Origin: Pedobacter sp. MC2016-15
Lineage (GTDB): Bacteria > Bacteroidota > Bacteroidia > Sphingobacteriales > Sphingobacteriaceae
Assembly: GCF_026239695.1 (NCBI RefSeq)
Contig: NZ_JAPIVS010000004.1
Coordinates: 496,001-560,000 of the forward strand
Direction: 5' to 3'
DNA length: 64,000 nucleotides
Shown: piece by piece, positions 62,958-64,000 of the stretch
Layout of the letters: each line of letters opens with the position of its first letter
Position numbering within the stretch: position 1 is the stretch's first letter
Notes under the pieces: generated by a model
Database searches by the model: none
What the model was told of the DNA's origin: nothing
Seen by the model: only the letters and a program-made list of their open reading frames with translations
Made by a program: the position numbers and the translations under genes

Positions 62958-63723
62958 TTGATGAATTTAATTTTGGGTAGGTTGTGAAAACATGATATTT
63001 TTCTTTGGCAGCCCATAATTTGGCGCCACCTTTTATTCCATCCCGGTTTGAGACAATGTGTATATTATGATCCAGGTCAAAATCGATTTGTTTGGCATTT
63101 CCTCCACCGAGATAAAGTGTATCGTAGTTAAATACGGTTTTGTAAATCTGGATAACACGTTCTACGCGTTCGTTCCAGGATTTTTTGCCCTCTTTGACGT
63201 AGGCTTTATCACCTACATAGTCATCGTAGTCTTTATTTTTTGTTACCGGAAGGTGTGATAATTCCAGGTGGGGCAGAAGTTCTCCGTCGAACGTAAGCGC
63301 AGTACCGAAGCCGGTACCCAGCGTCAGTACAATTTCGAAGCCTTTGCCGCTGATGATACCCAGTGCCTGCTGGTCGGCATCATTGATCAGCCTAACGGGT
63401 TTCTGCAACAAGTCACTCACCTTTTGCGCGAGCGGAAAGCCTGCCCATTTGTTTTTTGCCAGGTTAGGGGCAGTTTCAACAATTCCACATTTTACATAAC
63501 CAGGGAAGCCGATGGCAACTTTGCTATATGGGGCCAGAGGAGTTACCAGTTCGTGAATTACCTTAATCACGGCTTCTGGTGTAGAATCTTTAGGCGTAGG
63601 GAGTTTTGTGTATTCGGAGAATAAATCACCTTTCTCTGTTAAGATACAGGCTTTGATACTTGTACCACCAATATCAATTGATAATATATGAGTGTTTTCG
63701 TCTGTTTTTGCTACGCTTGACAT
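62947..63723 (-). CDS. ROK-family kinase, polyphosphate-glucokinase-like
   Basis: A 258-residue sugar kinase with phosphate motif DIGGTSIKACIL at the N-terminus, the adenosine-side LTLGTGFGTALTF (about 133-145), catalytic Asp in RLINDADQQALG and DTLYLGGGNAKQID near the C-terminus. The length and motif set resemble the actinobacterial polyphosphate glucokinases more than the ATP-specific ROK kinases, which are longer. It is the first gene of the operon with gnd (11-base overlap), zwf and pgl, so it probably makes the glucose 6-phosphate that zwf uses. Whether the donor is polyphosphate, ATP or both cannot be decided from sequence; ppk1 and ppx are about 10 kb away. Confidence 0.85.
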   Translation of the reverse strand: MSSVAKTDENTHILSIDIGGTSIKACILTEKGDLFSEYTKLPTPKDSTPEAVIKVIHELVTPLAPYSKVAIGFPGYVKCGIVETAPNLAKNKWAGFPLAQKVSDLLQKPVRLINDADQQALGIISGKGFEIVLTLGTGFGTALTFDGELLPHLELSHLPVTKNKDYDDYVGDKAYVKEGKKSWNERVERVIQIYKTVFNYDTLYLGGGNAKQIDFDLDHNIHIVSNRDGIKGGAKLWAAKEKYHVFTTYPKLNSSNGK

Positions 63724-63748
63724 GTTTCGTTTTTTATGAGCATTACTT

Positions 63749-63756
63749 CAAATATA
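63749..63756 (-). promoter_or_regulatory. Candidate -7 box for the glucokinase-gnd-zwf-pgl operon
   Basis: The minus strand reads TATATTTG, an exact TAnnTTTG match, 25 bases before the kinase start. TTTG at 63776-63773 gives a possible -33 element, with a 16-base gap that is a little short. Confidence 0.5.
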
Positions 63757-63898
63757 TGACGGTTCAAAATAACAAATTTTCAGTCATATAACGCCCGGAA
63801 TCCGATTCAATTTGTCCAAATGTACATTTCAATAAATGAAAAGTGGAATAATGCTGTTCCCGGGGCCGTTATCGCGGGTAATTTGATATCTATATGAC
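63753..63898. promoter_or_regulatory. Cluster of TATATGAC/GTCATATA motifs upstream of the glucokinase operon
   Basis: The 8-mer TATATGAC occurs at 63753-63760 and 63891-63898, and its reverse complement GTCATATA at 63783-63790. The first two sites face each other around the putative promoter. A further TCATATA follows at about 63931. An 11-mer TATAACATTTT is also repeated at 63901-63911 and 63934-63944. Operator function is inferred from repetition and position. Confidence 0.35.
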
Positions 63899-63966
63899 TT
63901 TATAACATTTTGAAAACGTATAGGTTTAGATCATATAACATTTTAGCAAATGAATGAGCTGGCCAT

Positions 63967-64000
63967 AAAAAAAGAGAATGCGGGTATTAAACCACATTCT
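63967..64000 (-). terminator. Probable terminator of a minus-strand gene beyond the right edge
   Basis: AGAATG-C-GG (63975-63983) pairs with CC-A-CATTCT (63992-64000) around an 8-base loop with one mismatch. On the minus strand it is followed by seven T (63973-63967). The gene it would serve lies outside the window. Confidence 0.6.

Overview
The window is a chromosomal segment from a member of the Bacteroidota, most likely a Pedobacter-like Sphingobacteriaceae bacterium. This rests on the SusC/SusD pair with a STN domain, the ECF sigma factor/FecR pair, several promoters of the Bacteroidota type (TAnnTTTG box), the Bacteroidota-style NagB-deacetylase fusion, and many secreted glycosidases. 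I see no insertion sequence, prophage, CRISPR array, tRNA or rRNA.

Layout. 1-10.9 kb is housekeeping: a pair of ferritin-like proteins, mqnC, two M16 peptidases, guaB, a LOG-family protein, an orphan acyl-CoA carboxyltransferase, a MORN-repeat protein and trxB. 11.2-34.2 kb is a large polysaccharide utilisation locus: ECF sigma factor, FecR anti-sigma factor, SusC, SusD, GH29, GH92, GH2, NagB-PIG-L, sugar permease, GH125, GH3 and GH20. The enzyme set matches N-glycan disassembly: alpha-fucose, alpha-mannose, the beta-mannose of the core, GlcNAc, then GlcNAc uptake and catabolism. 34.3-38.1 kb holds a lipoprotein, a second ECF sigma factor with a membrane partner, a dicarboxylate/amino-acid symporter and a small membrane-anchored protein. 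38.1-38.9 kb is rplU-rpmA.

39-53.6 kb is mixed: an XRE regulator, an unusual PAS-HisKA-REC protein without an ATPase domain, a polyprenyl synthase, RNase R, an MscS channel, a fused peptide ABC ATPase, a conserved uncharacterised protein, GH43, a GNAT, YajQ, a histone H1-like Lys/Ala-rich protein, then ppk1-ppx. 53.6-59.1 kb (minus strand) is a compact seven-gene operon: FAD oxidoreductase, methyltransferase, type III polyketide synthase, FabZ-like dehydratase, ketosynthase, ACP and phosphopantetheinyl transferase. It looks like a biosynthetic cluster for a modified phenolic or pyrone lipid whose product I cannot name. 59.2-63.7 kb (minus strand) is a probable operon: ROK/polyphosphate-glucokinase-like kinase, gnd, zwf, pgl, i.e. 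glucose phosphorylation plus the oxidative pentose phosphate pathway.

The points most worth following are the type III PKS operon with its own acyl-chain machinery, the sigma/FecR-controlled N-glycan locus with its fused NagB-deacetylase, the HisKA-REC protein lacking a kinase domain, the polyphosphate link (ppk1, ppx, PPGK-like kinase), and several intergenic structures: nested inverted repeats at 7259-7360, a very long hairpin at 11845-11922, and a repeated 8-mer upstream of the glucokinase operon.
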